Counted from the stretch's first letter, positions 50,794-59,905 are shown. The stretch is 64,000 nucleotides of DNA from Acidobacteriota bacterium (GCA_963169195.1 CAUJDN010000041.1:1-64000), one strand, 5' to 3'. Numbers and translations: made by a program. The notes: a model not told the origin generated them from the sequence alone.

Positions 50794-51609
50794 CTACTTC
50801 CACCGCATCAAGATCGTTTCCCGCTGGAACACCCGCACGCCCACCGCGAGCAGCACCGCGCAGGCTCCTGCCAGCACCAGCGCCGTGACCAGAAGGGCGC
50901 CCATGCCCAGCAGGAACTGCCCGGTCAGCTGGACGACGAACAGCGCCGTGAGCGGCAGCACCAGGAGCCCACCCCACTGCTGCGCCGTGCGCGCGTCGTT
51001 CACCCGCGACGAGATGATGGCCGCGGCCAGCAGCCCCATCAACGACACCAGCGGGCCGAGCACGAGAAACAGGAGCAGCGTGCGCGGCCCGAGCAACGTG
51101 AGCCAGACACCCGGCTGGCCCCACACGCGCATCGCGACCAGGTAGAGCAGGAACGTCGCGGCCAGGAGCGCCATCGACAGCGCGAAGGGCGTCATCACCT
51201 TGCCGGCGAGCAGCTCGCCGGTCCGGATCGGCGTGGCGAGCAGCGGCTCGAGGGCGCGCGCCTGCTTCTCGCCGATGATGCCCTGCGAGGCGAGCGAGAG
51301 CGAGCCCATGATGGGCACGAGCAGGCTGAAGACGAGGAACTGCTGCAGCAGGAACGCCTGCGCGAGGCCCTCGTCCGTGAGGCGACCCGCCTCGAAGCCC
51401 ATTGCCGCCGCCGCGTCCCCCGCATCCGTGAAGCCGGCCTCGGCGAGGGACTCGCCGGTCAGGCGGGGGATGGCCAGCAGCACGACCAGGGCGGGGATCG
51501 CCAGGCCCAGCACCATGGCTGCTGCCGGGAGCAGCAGGGCCGGCTGGCTCCGCACCTCCTCCGCGTCCTTCCGCGCGATCGCCCGCATGCGCCGCCACCG
51601 ATCACCCAT
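50794..51609 (-). CDS. ABC-2 type permease
   Basis: 271 residues with about six helices. The N-terminal cytoplasmic part (RRMRAIARKDAEEVRSQPALLL) and the periplasmic region before SLLVPIMGSLSLASQGIIGEKQARALEPLLATPI (core motif EKQ.R.LE.LL.TPI, ~105-125) are those of NatB-like ABC-2 permeases. It overlaps the ATPase gene by 8 bp, so the two are translated together. The pair is a probable exporter of lipid, drug or sodium; the substrate cannot be inferred. Confidence 0.9.
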   Translation of the reverse strand: MGDRWRRMRAIARKDAEEVRSQPALLLPAAAMVLGLAIPALVVLLAIPRLTGESLAEAGFTDAGDAAAAMGFEAGRLTDEGLAQAFLLQQFLVFSLLVPIMGSLSLASQGIIGEKQARALEPLLATPIRTGELLAGKVMTPFALSMALLAATFLLYLVAMRVWGQPGVWLTLLGPRTLLLFLVLGPLVSLMGLLAAAIISSRVNDARTAQQWGGLLVLPLTALFVVQLTGQFLLGMGALLVTALVLAGACAVLLAVGVRVFQRETILMRWK

Positions 51610-52510
51610 CGTCTCTCACCAGGGCGAGGTACGCGTCCTCGAGGGTGGCGTGCTTCGGCTCGACCCGCCGCACGCGCGCGCCCGCGTTCACCAGGGCGGC
51701 GACGAGGTCCGGCACGGTGTCGTGATCGGGAACGCGCAGCGTCAGCACGGCGCCGTCCGCCGAGGCCGAAGCCCCCGCCAGCCGCTCCACCAGGCGCAGC
51801 CACGCCGCCGCATCGCCATCCACCTCAATCGCCACAACGGCCGCGCGGCGCTCCTCGCGCAGCCGCCGCGGGGTGTCGAAGGCGAGCAGGCGCGTGTCGA
51901 GGACCGCGATGCGATCCGACAGCTCCTCGGCCTCCGCGAGGTTATGGGTCGAGACCAGCACCGCGCGCCCGTCCTCGCGCAGCTGCCGGATGAGGTCCCG
52001 CACCTGGCGGGCGCCGGCGGGATCGAGGCCCGACGTGGGCTCGTCCAGCAGCACCACCTGGGGATCGTGAACGACCGCGCGCGCGAGGGCCACGCGCTGC
52101 TTCAGCCCCTTCGAGAGCGCGCCCGCGCGGTCGTCCGCGCGATCGGCAAGGCCCACCGCGTCCATCACGGCCGCGACACGCGCACCAGGGTCGGCGACGC
52201 CGTGCAGGTCGGCGTAGGTGAGGAGGTTCCGCCGCACCGAGAGCCGTTCCCAGAGCCCGGGCGCCTCGGTCAGCAGGCCGACGCGCGACCGCATCGCGCC
52301 GGCCGTCGAGGCGGTGAGGCGGGTGCCGGCAACGGTCGCCTCGCCTGAGGTGGGCATCAGCAGCGACGCGAGCATCCGGAACGTGGTGGTCTTGCCCGCG
52401 CCGTTCGGGCCCAGCAGCGAGACGACCTCGCCCGCCCGCACGTCGAGCGTGAGGCCATCCACCGCGAGGCGATCGCCGAACCGCCTCGTGAGCGCGCGCG
52501 TCTCGACCAC
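51602..52510 (-). CDS. ABC transporter ATP-binding protein (NatA/CcmA-like)
   Basis: 302 residues. Walker A is LLGPNGAGKTTTFRML (~33-48), the signature motif is SKGLKQRVALARA (~132-144; KGLKQR in place of LSGGQ), Walker B is QVVLLDEPTSGLD (~150-162) and the H-loop is STHNLAEAEEL (~186). The C-terminal ~80 residues form an extra domain typical of NatA- and DrrA-like subunits. Gene order ATPase then permease, with overlap, is standard for ABC-2 exporters. Confidence 0.93.
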   Translation of the reverse strand: MVETRALTRRFGDRLAVDGLTLDVRAGEVVSLLGPNGAGKTTTFRMLASLLMPTSGEATVAGTRLTASTAGAMRSRVGLLTEAPGLWERLSVRRNLLTYADLHGVADPGARVAAVMDAVGLADRADDRAGALSKGLKQRVALARAVVHDPQVVLLDEPTSGLDPAGARQVRDLIRQLREDGRAVLVSTHNLAEAEELSDRIAVLDTRLLAFDTPRRLREERRAAVVAIEVDGDAAAWLRLVERLAGASASADGAVLTLRVPDHDTVPDLVAALVNAGARVRRVEPKHATLEDAYLALVRDDG

Positions 52511-52519
52511 GGCGTCAGC

Positions 52520-53509
52520 TTAGCGCGCTTCGAGCGTCGTCCGGATGGCGGTGAAGAATTCCTCGGCCATGCGCCGGTAGCCGGCCTCGGTGGGATGCAG
52601 GCCATCCACGCCGACGTACGTCGTCAGCGACGGGAGGAACGCGTCGAAGAGGTTGACGTACACCGCGCCCTCGCCGGCCGCCAGCGTCCGCACGCGGCTG
52701 TTGTACTCGACGATGAGCTCCTGGTCGAGCGTGTTGATGCCGCCCGGCCTGGACGGCGTCAGGCTCGCGATGAACACCCGCGCGCCGCGATTGCGGGCCT
52801 CCTTCGCCATGGTGTCCAGCCCCGCGATGCCGACGTTGATGCCGCGCCGGCCGTAGAGGCTGAGGTCGTTGTAGCCCTCGAGCAGGAGCACGACGTCGGC
52901 GTTGGTGGACGACAGGACGCCGGGGAAGCGCGACGCGCCGTCGAGGGCGCCCTCGCCGCTGCTGCCGGCATTGGTGACCTGAACGGTCGAGGCCTGGGCC
53001 GTGTAGCGCCCGACGAGGAAGGTGCGCAGCTGCGTCGGATACGAGGCCTCGGGCACCAGGCGCAGCGGGGCCCAGGCCATGCCCTGGCCAGACGCCCCTG
53101 ACGCCCCCGGGACGGTGACCTCGCCCGCGGTGGTGCTGTCGCCGAACGCCAGGAATCGGGTGCGCGTCAGCGTGGGGATGCGGCTCACCACCACGGTGAA
53201 CGAGCACGCCGCCGCCGTGTTCCGTGCGTCCAGCGCCTGGCAGGAGACGTTCGTCGTGCCGACGTTGAACAGGGAACCCGAGAAGGGCGAGCACGTCACG
53301 GTGACGGGCGCCACACCGCCGGTCGTGGTGGGCTGTGGAAACGTGACCGCGACACTCGTGCCGGTGGTCGAGCCCACGATGCCGGCCGGGCAGGTGATCG
53401 CGAAGGCCCCCGGCGGCGTCGGCGTGGGCGTCGGGGAGGTCGGCGAGTCGGCCCCGCCGCAGGACACAGCCAGCAACGCGGCGATCAGGGGGGTGAGTCG
53501 CGCCTTCAT
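52520..53509 (-). CDS. SGNH/GDSL hydrolase lipoprotein with an HYR-like domain
   Basis: 329 residues. Lipobox LAVSC (Cys17) and a Ser/Thr/Pro linker are followed by an immunoglobulin-like HYR domain (~40-105: AITCPAGIVG..., VTCSPFSGSLFNVGTTNVSCQALD). The hydrolase domain has block I FLAFGDSTTAGEV (Ser ~122), block III GYNDL (~215) and block V DGLHPTEAGYR (~305). Such proteins hydrolyse ester bonds, for example acetyl or lysophospholipid esters, at the cell surface. A TAAAAT hexamer (53525-53530, minus strand) lies 15 nt upstream of the ATG. Confidence 0.92.
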   Translation of the reverse strand: MKARLTPLIAALLAVSCGGADSPTSPTPTPTPPGAFAITCPAGIVGSTTGTSVAVTFPQPTTTGGVAPVTVTCSPFSGSLFNVGTTNVSCQALDARNTAAACSFTVVVSRIPTLTRTRFLAFGDSTTAGEVTVPGASGASGQGMAWAPLRLVPEASYPTQLRTFLVGRYTAQASTVQVTNAGSSGEGALDGASRFPGVLSSTNADVVLLLEGYNDLSLYGRRGINVGIAGLDTMAKEARNRGARVFIASLTPSRPGGINTLDQELIVEYNSRVRTLAAGEGAVYVNLFDAFLPSLTTYVGVDGLHPTEAGYRRMAEEFFTAIRTTLEAR

Positions 53510-53573
53510 TCAGCTCAGCCGTCGATTTTACCCCGCACGCGGACCAGGCCCCGGCGTGGCGCCTCGTGCCGGT

Positions 53574-54584
53574 TCAGAAGGCGAATTCGTAGCAGCCGGG
53601 CGTGACCAGCACCCGGTTGCCGCCGGGAAACGACAGGCTGGAGGGGGCCATGATGCCCGCCGCGCGGAACTGCACGGTGCGAACCTTCTCGCCATCGGCG
53701 TCGAAGACGTAGGTGAACGGCACGACGAAGGACACCCACAGCCGGCCGTGGGGATCCACGGCGGCCGTGCGAATCACCGGCGGCACCAGGGGAAACTCGC
53801 GATCGCCCACGCGCCGCCGCGGCCATCGCTCGGGGAGCGCGGCCACCACCGGGTCGATCTCGCGGCCCTGGATGACGCGTTCGAACAGCAGGTCGCCCTT
53901 CGCGCTGTACTTCCTGAAGGCCGGCACGCCCGCGAGGAAGACGAAATAGAAGCCGCCGTCGGGCTCGGGCAGCGCGAGGCCGGCGTTGAGCGCGAGGTGG
54001 ACCTCGGCGTCCGCCTCCTGCCCGGTACGCCGCGGAAGGCCCATGCTGCGAAGGGGCGCGCCCATGGGCGTGTATTCGGTCAGGAGCCAGCCCGTGTCGG
54101 GCTCGCTCAGGATGACGGTCTTCCCCGTGTACACGAGGCTGCCCACGCCGCTCAGTACCAGCGGCCCGATCGTGACGCGGGGCGCCATCGTGCCCGCACG
54201 CGTGAAGCCGCCCGTCCGGATGCCCGCCGGGCCGAACACCTGGATGCGCTCGCGCCCGCCGGGCGCGTCGGCGACGGCGAACGACCCGTCAGGCGCGACG
54301 TCGAAGGCGCCAGGGTCGAGGAGGCGTCCCTCCTCGCCGCCAATCGTCACCAGCGTGCGAAGGTCCTCGCCCCGTTCGCCGACGGTGTGGACCGAGTGCC
54401 CACGCCGGTCGAACACGTAGTAGGGGCCGCGCGGGACCTTCTCGAAGCCCGCCGGCTCACGGAAGCGTCCGACGATGTCGGGAGGCAGGGCGGCGACGCT
54501 TGGAAGGATCTCGAGGCGGCCGGGAGAAGGCTGGGAGGCCGCGACGGCCATCGCCACGATGGAGGTGCCGAGGCGGTTGTTCAC
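53574..54584 (-). CDS. Six-bladed beta-propeller-like protein, hypothetical
   Basis: 336 residues from GTG 54584. Repeated strands such as YYVFDRRGHSVHTVGERG, FDVAPDGSFAVADAPGGRERIQVFG, LALPEPDGGFYFVFLAGVPAFRKYSAKGD and AVDPHGRLWVSFVVPFTYVFDADGEKV (quoted in parts) have the NHL/6-bladed propeller rhythm (xPDGxxxVxDxxxxRIQVFxxxG). A weak hydrophobic start (TSIVAMAVAASQP) may be a signal peptide. Propellers of this kind bind ligands or act as lyases; no catalytic site is recognised. The gene is flanked by GACTCCC repeats. Confidence 0.75.
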   Translation of the reverse strand: MNNRLGTSIVAMAVAASQPSPGRLEILPSVAALPPDIVGRFREPAGFEKVPRGPYYVFDRRGHSVHTVGERGEDLRTLVTIGGEEGRLLDPGAFDVAPDGSFAVADAPGGRERIQVFGPAGIRTGGFTRAGTMAPRVTIGPLVLSGVGSLVYTGKTVILSEPDTGWLLTEYTPMGAPLRSMGLPRRTGQEADAEVHLALNAGLALPEPDGGFYFVFLAGVPAFRKYSAKGDLLFERVIQGREIDPVVAALPERWPRRRVGDREFPLVPPVIRTAAVDPHGRLWVSFVVPFTYVFDADGEKVRTVQFRAAGIMAPSSLSFPGGNRVLVTPGCYEFAF

Positions 54585-54638
54585 AGCCGGTTCGCGACGC
54601 CCCGTTCCCGACGTTCGACTCCCGACTCCCGGCGGCGA

Positions 54639-56783
54639 TCAGTACGCCACCGTCTCCTTGATCGCCTTCAGCACGTCGGCCGACTGCGGCAGGATGGCCT
54701 TCTCGAGATCCGGGGCGTAGGCCACGGGGCAGTCCACGGCGGCCACGCGGCGCACCGGCGCGTCGAGCTGGCCGAACAGTTCGTCGGCGATGCGCGCGGC
54801 GATCTCGGCGCCGAAGCCGCACGTGAGCGTGTCCTCGTGCACGATGACGACACGGCTGGTCTGGCGGACGAGATCCGCGATGCCTGTCCAGTCGTAGGGG
54901 ATGATCGTCCTGAGGTCGAACACGGCGGCGCTGATGCCGTCCTTCTCGGCCTGCTGAGCGGCGAGCAGCGAGCGCTGGACGAGCGCGCCCCAGGTGAGCA
55001 CCACGACGTCGGTGCCGGGCCGGCGGAGCGAGCCCTTGCCGAACGGGATCATGAAGTCGTCGCCCGGGTACGCGCCCTTGTTGTACGTCTGGCGGTACAG
55101 GTGCTTGTGCTCCAGGAACATCACCGGGTCGTCGCAGCGGATGGCGGTGCGGAGCAGGCCCGACGCGTCCACGGCGTTGCTCGGGAAGGCGATGCGGATG
55201 CCTGGGCAGTGCGCGAAGATGCTGACGCCCGACTGGCTGTGGTACGGGGCGCCGGTGATGTAGCCGCCGATGGGCACGCGCACGACCATCGGGCACGAGA
55301 AGCTGTTGCTCGAGCGGTAGCGGAGCATGGACATCTCGTCCTTCAACTGCATCATGGCGGGCCAGACGTAGTCGAAGAACTGGATCTCCACCACGGGCTT
55401 GAGGCCGCGCGTGGCCATGCCGACCGCGCGGCCGATGATGTTGGCCTCCGCGAGTGGCGAGTTGAAGACGCGGTCGCTGCCGTAGGCGCGCTGCAGCCCG
55501 TGCGTCACCTTGAAGACGCCGCCCTTGCCCGGCACCTTCGCCAGCGCGGCCTCGCGGCTCGCGTCGGCCACGTCCTCGCCGAAGACGACCATGCGCGGGT
55601 TGTGGGCCATTTCAGCCTTGAGCGTGCGGTTGATGGCGGCGACCATCGTGTCGGGCCTGCCGGTGGGCTGCTCCGGCGTCTCGAAGGCGGAGGAGGTGGG
55701 GTCCACGTCCGGCGAGAAGACGTACCAGTCCGCGGTCTCGACGGCCGGCTTCGGCGCGGCGAGCGCGGCGTCGGTGGCCTCGACGATCTCCCGATCCACG
55801 TCCGCGAGCATGGCCGCGAAGTCGGCCTCGGTGGCGAGCCCCTCCGCGAGCAGGAGGGCGCGCATGCGCGCGAGCGGGTCCCGCTCGACCTCGGCCTCGC
55901 GCTCCTCCGGCGTCTTGTACAACCGCTCGTCGTCGGAGAGCGAGTGCGAGTACGGCCGGATGACCTTCGCGTGCACGAACGCGGGCTTGCGCTCGCGGCG
56001 GATGTAGGAGACCGCCCTGCCGACGGCGCGGTAGCTCTCGAGGAAGTCGGTGCCGTCGCAGCGGATGACCTCGAGGTGCGGGAACGACTGGACCAGCCTG
56101 GAGATGTCACCGCCGGGGGTCTGCACCTCGACGGGCACCGAGATGGCGTAGCCGTTGTCCTCCACCATGAAGAGCACCGGTGCGAGCCGGGTGCAGGCGG
56201 TGCTCAGCGACTCCCAGAACTCGCCCTCGCTGGTGGCGCCGTCGCCGACGGACATGTAGACGACCTCGTCGCCGTGGAAGCGCGCCTCGCGATCCGGGAT
56301 GTCCTCGACGCGCGCGTAGATCAGGCCGGCCTCGGCCGCGCCGACGGCCTGCAGCGCCTGCGTGCCGGTGGGGCTGCTCTGCGACGGGATGTTCAGCGTC
56401 TTGCTGCCCCAGTGCGAGGGCATCTGGCGGCCGCCGGAGTTCGGATCGTCCCGGGCGCCCACGGCGCCGAGCAGCATCTCGAGCGGCGTCATGCCGAGCG
56501 TGAGGCACAAGGCCCGATCGCGGTAGTACGGGTAGAACCAGTCGTAGCCCGCGCGCAGGTGCAGCCCCGCCGCGGTGAGCACGGCCTCGTGACCGGCGCC
56601 GCTGATCTGGAAGAAGATGCGGCTCTGGTTCTTGAGCTGGATCTCCTTGTCGTCCAGACGTCGCGACAGGAGCATGGTCCGGTACGCGCGCACCAGGTCC
56701 TCGCGCGTCAGTCCATCCCAGTCTTTCGCACGCGCCTTCTCGGCGCGGGCGTCGGCGGCGGGAGCCAGGGCGGATGCCTTCAT
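54639..56783 (-). CDS. 2-oxoacid dehydrogenase E1, alpha and beta subunits fused (branched-chain type)
   Basis: 714 residues. The N-terminal part is E1-alpha: [27 protein letters not shown] (~40-65) and the TPP motif [17 protein letters not shown]...VEDNGYAIS (~178-213). From ~380 the sequence is E1-beta: [55 protein letters not shown] (in part) and a C-terminal [23 protein letters not shown]. It decarboxylates a 2-oxoacid with TPP and passes the acyl group to E2 lipoamide; similarity of [14 protein letters not shown] to 2-oxoisovalerate enzymes suggests branched-chain substrates. No E2 or E3 gene is nearby. A TATAAT box 10 nt before the ATG implies a leaderless mRNA. Confidence 0.92.
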   Translation of the reverse strand: MKASALAPAADARAEKARAKDWDGLTREDLVRAYRTMLLSRRLDDKEIQLKNQSRIFFQISGAGHEAVLTAAGLHLRAGYDWFYPYYRDRALCLTLGMTPLEMLLGAVGARDDPNSGGRQMPSHWGSKTLNIPSQSSPTGTQALQAVGAAEAGLIYARVEDIPDREARFHGDEVVYMSVGDGATSEGEFWESLSTACTRLAPVLFMVEDNGYAISVPVEVQTPGGDISRLVQSFPHLEVIRCDGTDFLESYRAVGRAVSYIRRERKPAFVHAKVIRPYSHSLSDDERLYKTPEEREAEVERDPLARMRALLLAEGLATEADFAAMLADVDREIVEATDAALAAPKPAVETADWYVFSPDVDPTSSAFETPEQPTGRPDTMVAAINRTLKAEMAHNPRMVVFGEDVADASREAALAKVPGKGGVFKVTHGLQRAYGSDRVFNSPLAEANIIGRAVGMATRGLKPVVEIQFFDYVWPAMMQLKDEMSMLRYRSSNSFSCPMVVRVPIGGYITGAPYHSQSGVSIFAHCPGIRIAFPSNAVDASGLLRTAIRCDDPVMFLEHKHLYRQTYNKGAYPGDDFMIPFGKGSLRRPGTDVVVLTWGALVQRSLLAAQQAEKDGISAAVFDLRTIIPYDWTGIADLVRQTSRVVIVHEDTLTCGFGAEIAARIADELFGQLDAPVRRVAAVDCPVAYAPDLEKAILPQSADVLKAIKETVAY

Positions 56784-56793
56784 GACGGGCGAA

Positions 56794-56799
56794 ATTATA
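56794..56799 (-). promoter_or_regulatory. Extended -10 promoter of the E1 gene
   Basis: The minus strand reads TGG-TATAAT, 10 nt, ATG 56783. Perfect hexamer plus TGn extension; no Shine-Dalgarno. Confidence 0.65.
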
Positions 56800-56815
56800 C
56801 CATCCGGGTCGATGC

Positions 56816-56821
56816 TATAAT
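56816..56821 (+). promoter_or_regulatory. Extended -10 promoter of the cupin gene
   Basis: The + strand reads TGC-TATAAT, 25 nt before ATG 56847. It is back to back with the E1 promoter, so the two divergent genes may be coregulated. Confidence 0.65.
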
Positions 56822-56846
56822 CCGCGCCACGCCACCCGGAACACGC

Positions 56847-57212
56847 ATGAATTCACCCTCTGTTCGCCTCCATCGCTGGGACGAGATCGCGCTCGAGAAA
56901 GTCACGGAGATGATCTCGCGCAAGCTGATCACCGGAGAGCGCGAGATGATCGCGCACATCCACCTGAAGCGCGGCGCGCTCGTGCCGATGCACTCGCACG
57001 AGAGCGAGCAGATGACCTACATCTTCCAGGGCGCGCTCAAGTTCCTGATCGGCGGCGAGGAGATCACCGTCCGCGAAGGCGAGGTGCTGCACATTCCCTC
57101 GTGGGTGCCGCACCAGGCCGAGGCCCTCGACGACACCTTCGAGATGGACATCTTCAGCCCGATCCGGCAGGACTGGATCGACGGGACGGATACGTACTTC
57201 CACAAGCGATGA
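56847..57212 (+). CDS. Small cupin-domain protein
   Basis: 121 residues forming one cupin barrel. Motif 1 is [20 protein letters not shown] (~48-67) with two His and one Glu ligand; motif 2 is [17 protein letters not shown] (~82-98) with the third His. The start is [28 protein letters not shown], a helix-strand lead-in seen in small cupins. It may bind metal and could act as an isomerase, dioxygenase or sensor; which one cannot be told. It shares a 63-bp divergent promoter region with the E1 gene. Confidence 0.9.
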   Translation: MNSPSVRLHRWDEIALEKVTEMISRKLITGEREMIAHIHLKRGALVPMHSHESEQMTYIFQGALKFLIGGEEITVREGEVLHIPSWVPHQAEALDDTFEMDIFSPIRQDWIDGTDTYFHKR

Positions 57213-57281
57213 CACGGGGACAGTCCCCGTCTCCAGACGTCACCGATTCGGAGACAACTGGAGACGGGGACTGTCCCCAGC
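57213..57281. repeat. REP-like palindrome (GGGGACAGTCCCC family)
   Basis: ACGGGGACAGTCCCCGTCTC starts at 57214, and its reverse complement ends at 57278; the arms pair over 21 bp (through CTGGAGACGGGGACTGTCCCC). It lies between the cupin and lemA genes and is related to the element at 13198-13248. Confidence 0.85.
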
Positions 57282-57302
57282 CCGGGTCAGCGGAGAGTCG
57301 AC

Positions 57303-57869
57303 ATGAGCGTGCTGATCACGATGGGCGTCCTGGCGCTGGTCGGCCTCTGGCTGGTCGGCCGCTACAACCGGCTCATTGGCCTGCGCAACCAGGTGACCAA
57401 CGGGTGGACGCAGATCGACGTGCAGCTGAAGCGCCGCCACGATCTCGTCCCCAACCTCGTGAACACGGTGAAGGGCGCCATGGAGTTCGAGCGCGACACG
57501 CTCGAGGCCGTCGTCGCGGCGCGCAACCGCGCCGTTGCTGCCACCGGGCCCGCCGACGCGGGCCGGCGGGAAGGCGAGCTCACCGCCGCGCTGGGCCGTT
57601 TCTTCGCGCTCGCCGAGCAGTACCCCCAGCTCACCGCCAACCAGAACGTCCGCATGCTGCAGGAGGAGCTGGCCGCCACCGAGAACAAGGTCGGCTTCGC
57701 GCGCCAGTTCTACAACGACATCGCGACGAAGTACAACACCGCCACGCAGGTGATCCCCACCAACTTCATCGCGGGTGTCGCCGGCTTCAAGAGCGCGGAG
57801 CTCTTCGAGATCGCGAACGAGGCGGAGCGCGCGGTCCCGACCGTGGACCTCTCCACGCGCAGAGGCTAG
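57303..57869 (+). CDS. lemA: LemA family protein
   Basis: 188 residues with one N-terminal membrane helix (LITMGVLALVGLWLVG) followed by the long helical LemA domain: YNRLIGLRNQVTNGWTQIDVQLKRRHDLVPNLVNTVKG (~21-58, in part), LQEELAATENKVGFARQFYND (~120) and a C-terminal NFIAGVAGFKSAELFEI. The family is often found beside an HtpX-like protease, as here, and may act as a partner or substrate presenter in membrane quality control; this role is inferred from neighbourhood. GGAGAGTCGAC precedes the ATG. Confidence 0.93.
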   Translation: MSVLITMGVLALVGLWLVGRYNRLIGLRNQVTNGWTQIDVQLKRRHDLVPNLVNTVKGAMEFERDTLEAVVAARNRAVAATGPADAGRREGELTAALGRFFALAEQYPQLTANQNVRMLQEELAATENKVGFARQFYNDIATKYNTATQVIPTNFIAGVAGFKSAELFEIANEAERAVPTVDLSTRRG

Positions 57870-57874
57870 GCGTC

Positions 57875-57928
57875 CACGGGAACACGAAGGACACGAAGGA
57901 CTCGCAGAATGCCCTTCGTGTTCCCGTG
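57875..57928. repeat. CACGGGAACACGAAGG inverted repeat between lemA and htpX
   Basis: CACGGGAACACGAAGG (57875-57890) is perfectly complementary to CCTTCGTGTTCCCGTG (57913-57928). It ends 5 nt before the htpX start, so an mRNA hairpin could influence htpX translation. Confidence 0.75.
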
Positions 57929-57933
57929 ACACG

Positions 57934-58980
57934 ATGAACCTCTACGATCAGCAGGCGAGCAACCGGCGGCGGACGTGGTTCGTGATGACCGCGTTCGTCG
58001 GGTTCGTGCTGTTCCTCGGGCTCGGCTTCGACGCCGCGACTTCATCGGCGCAAGGCGCCTTCGTGCCGATCGGCACGGCCGCGGCGCTCCTCTACAGCGG
58101 CGGTACCGCCGCCTACTCGTACTTCAACGGCGACCGCGCGGTCATTGCAGCCACGCGAGCCGTCAGCCTCGAGTCGGCCCTCGCCGCCAACCCACACCAC
58201 CTGCCGTACCGGCAGCTGGCGAACGTCGTGGACGAGATGGCCATTGCCGCCGGCCTCCCGCGCCCGAAGGTGTTCGTCGTCGGCGACCCCGACCCCAACG
58301 CGTTTGCGACGGGCCGGGACCCGGAACACGCCGCCATCGCGGTCACCGAGGGCCTGCTGGGTCTGCTCACGCGCGAGCAGCTCCAGGGCGTCGTCGCGCA
58401 CGAGATGTCGCACATCCGGAACTACGACATCCGCCTGATGACCATCGTGGCGGCGCTCATCGGGGCCGTGGCGCTGCTGGCCGACTGGGCCGCGCGCGGC
58501 TGGCGGTACGGGTCGATCGGGGGACGGGGAGACTCGGGACGAGGCGGGGGAAGGAAGCAGGGCGGCAGCATCGCGGGGATTGTGCTGCTGGCGATCTGGC
58601 TCGTCGCGATGATCGTGGCGCTGCTGGTGGCGCGCCTCCTCGCGATGATGGTGTCCCGCCAGCGAGAGTTCCTGGCCGATGCGTCAGGCGCGGAGCTGAC
58701 GCGCAACCCGGGCGCGCTGGCCGACGCCCTCGAGGTCATCGAGGCGCGTGTCGAGCCGACGAAGGCGATTCACGAGGGGAGCGCACAGCTCTGTATCGCG
58801 GATCCACTGGGCCGGCCGGTCAACGATCGGGACGGCCGCTGGGCGGACCTCCTCGCGTCCCACCCGCCGATGCGCAAGCGCATCGCGGCGCTCAGGGGGA
58901 TGGCGTTCCAGTCGGGCGGCGCTATGCGGCGTGGAGGCCTCGCGGCGGCGCCGCTCGGTGGGCGGCCCTTCGGGCCGTAG
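57934..58980 (+). CDS. htpX: M48 family zinc metalloprotease (HtpX-like)
   Basis: 348 residues. N-terminal helices (WFVMTAFVGFVLFLGL and GAFVPIGTAAALLYSGG) are followed by the catalytic site His156-Glu157-Met-Ser-His160 (HEMSH), a third ligand Glu in REFLADASGAELTRN (~248), and two further membrane segments around AGIVLLAIWLVAMIVALL. The last ~20 residues are Gly/Arg/Ala-rich (GGAMRRGGLAAAP). It should degrade damaged membrane proteins from the cytoplasmic side. A 6-bp CGGCCC/GGGCCG hairpin overlaps the last codons. It forms a pair with lemA. Confidence 0.93.
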   Translation: MNLYDQQASNRRRTWFVMTAFVGFVLFLGLGFDAATSSAQGAFVPIGTAAALLYSGGTAAYSYFNGDRAVIAATRAVSLESALAANPHHLPYRQLANVVDEMAIAAGLPRPKVFVVGDPDPNAFATGRDPEHAAIAVTEGLLGLLTREQLQGVVAHEMSHIRNYDIRLMTIVAALIGAVALLADWAARGWRYGSIGGRGDSGRGGGRKQGGSIAGIVLLAIWLVAMIVALLVARLLAMMVSRQREFLADASGAELTRNPGALADALEVIEARVEPTKAIHEGSAQLCIADPLGRPVNDRDGRWADLLASHPPMRKRIAALRGMAFQSGGAMRRGGLAAAPLGGRPFGP

Positions 58981-59140
58981 AGGCCTCACCGCGGCTCGGC
59001 TCGGCTCGGCAGGCGGCGCTATCGCGTCGTGGGCCTGTGGTGGGATACCTCACGCGCGCGGAGCGTGCGCCTGCCGGGCGGTCGGCGATCCGCCCGGCCT
59101 ACCGCGCGGCGCGGCCCACGCGCCGCAGGCGCGCCCCTCG

Positions 59141-59893
59141 TCAGTGGATGTGCTTCTTCCACTCCCGCTTCCACTCCTCGTCGGTCGCCTTGCCGCCGGA
59201 GTAGACGTCGAACCTGCTGCGCGCCCGGCCCATGCGCCAGCGCAGCCAACGGTATCGCAGCTCGTCGAGCGGACGGGCACGCAGCGATTTCAGGTAGAGG
59301 TACCCGACGACCAGCCCGCCCAGGTGGGCCACGTGCGCGATGCCGCTCCCCGTCCCGCCGAAGGAGGAGAGAAACGCGATGGCGCCGATGATCAGCACGA
59401 AGACGCGCGCCGGGATCGGGAACAGGAAATAGAAATAGATGGTGCGGTGCGGGAAGTACATCGCCCACGCGAGCAACAGCCCGTAGATGGCGCCCGACGC
59501 CCCCACCGTGAGCGAGTAGTAGACGCTCGTCGAGACGAGGGCCATCAGCAGCGTGGTCGCTGCGGCGCCGACGCCGGTGACCACGTAATACTTCGTGAAG
59601 AAGCGCGTGCCCCACGTGCGCTCGAGCTCGACGCCGAACATCCAGAGCGCCAGCATGTTGAACAGGATGTGGCTGAACCCGCTCGTGCTGTGCAGGAACA
59701 TGTACGTGAACGGCTGCCAGACGGCGAGGTGCTCGAACACGTCCTGCGGCGACAGGCCCAGCCTGAGCGTCACGGCCGGCACGATCAGATTGAGGAGGAA
59801 CGCGACGACGTTGACGATGAGCAGGATCCTGACGGCCGGGGTGAGCGGGCCGGGACCGAACTGGTAGGAGTACTGGGATCCGTATCGCGCCAC
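59141..59893 (-). CDS. Rhomboid family intramembrane serine protease
   Basis: 250 residues with six predicted transmembrane helices. Loop 1 and helix 2 contain WQPFTYMFLHSTSGFSHILFNMLALWMFG with the conserved His and Asn79, the catalytic Ser133 is in VGASGAIYGLL, and the base His190 is in HVAHLGGLVVG. It cleaves membrane-spanning substrates within the bilayer. GTG 59893 has a TACGAT hexamer 6 nt upstream on the minus strand, so a leaderless mRNA is possible. It lies convergent with htpX, another membrane protease. Confidence 0.93.
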   Translation of the reverse strand: MARYGSQYSYQFGPGPLTPAVRILLIVNVVAFLLNLIVPAVTLRLGLSPQDVFEHLAVWQPFTYMFLHSTSGFSHILFNMLALWMFGVELERTWGTRFFTKYYVVTGVGAAATTLLMALVSTSVYYSLTVGASGAIYGLLLAWAMYFPHRTIYFYFLFPIPARVFVLIIGAIAFLSSFGGTGSGIAHVAHLGGLVVGYLYLKSLRARPLDELRYRWLRWRMGRARSRFDVYSGGKATDEEWKREWKKHIH

Positions 59894-59899
59894 GAGCGG

Positions 59900-59905
59900 A
59901 TCGTA
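59900..59905 (-). promoter_or_regulatory. -10-like TACGAT before the rhomboid gene
   Basis: Minus strand TACGAT, 6 nt, GTG 59893; no Shine-Dalgarno. Confidence 0.4.

Noticed and set aside
53022..56846. Very long plus-strand frame running into the cupin gene
   Set aside because: Only the final 121 codons (from ATG 56847) resemble a protein family; the rest is antisense to the GDSL, propeller and E1 genes.
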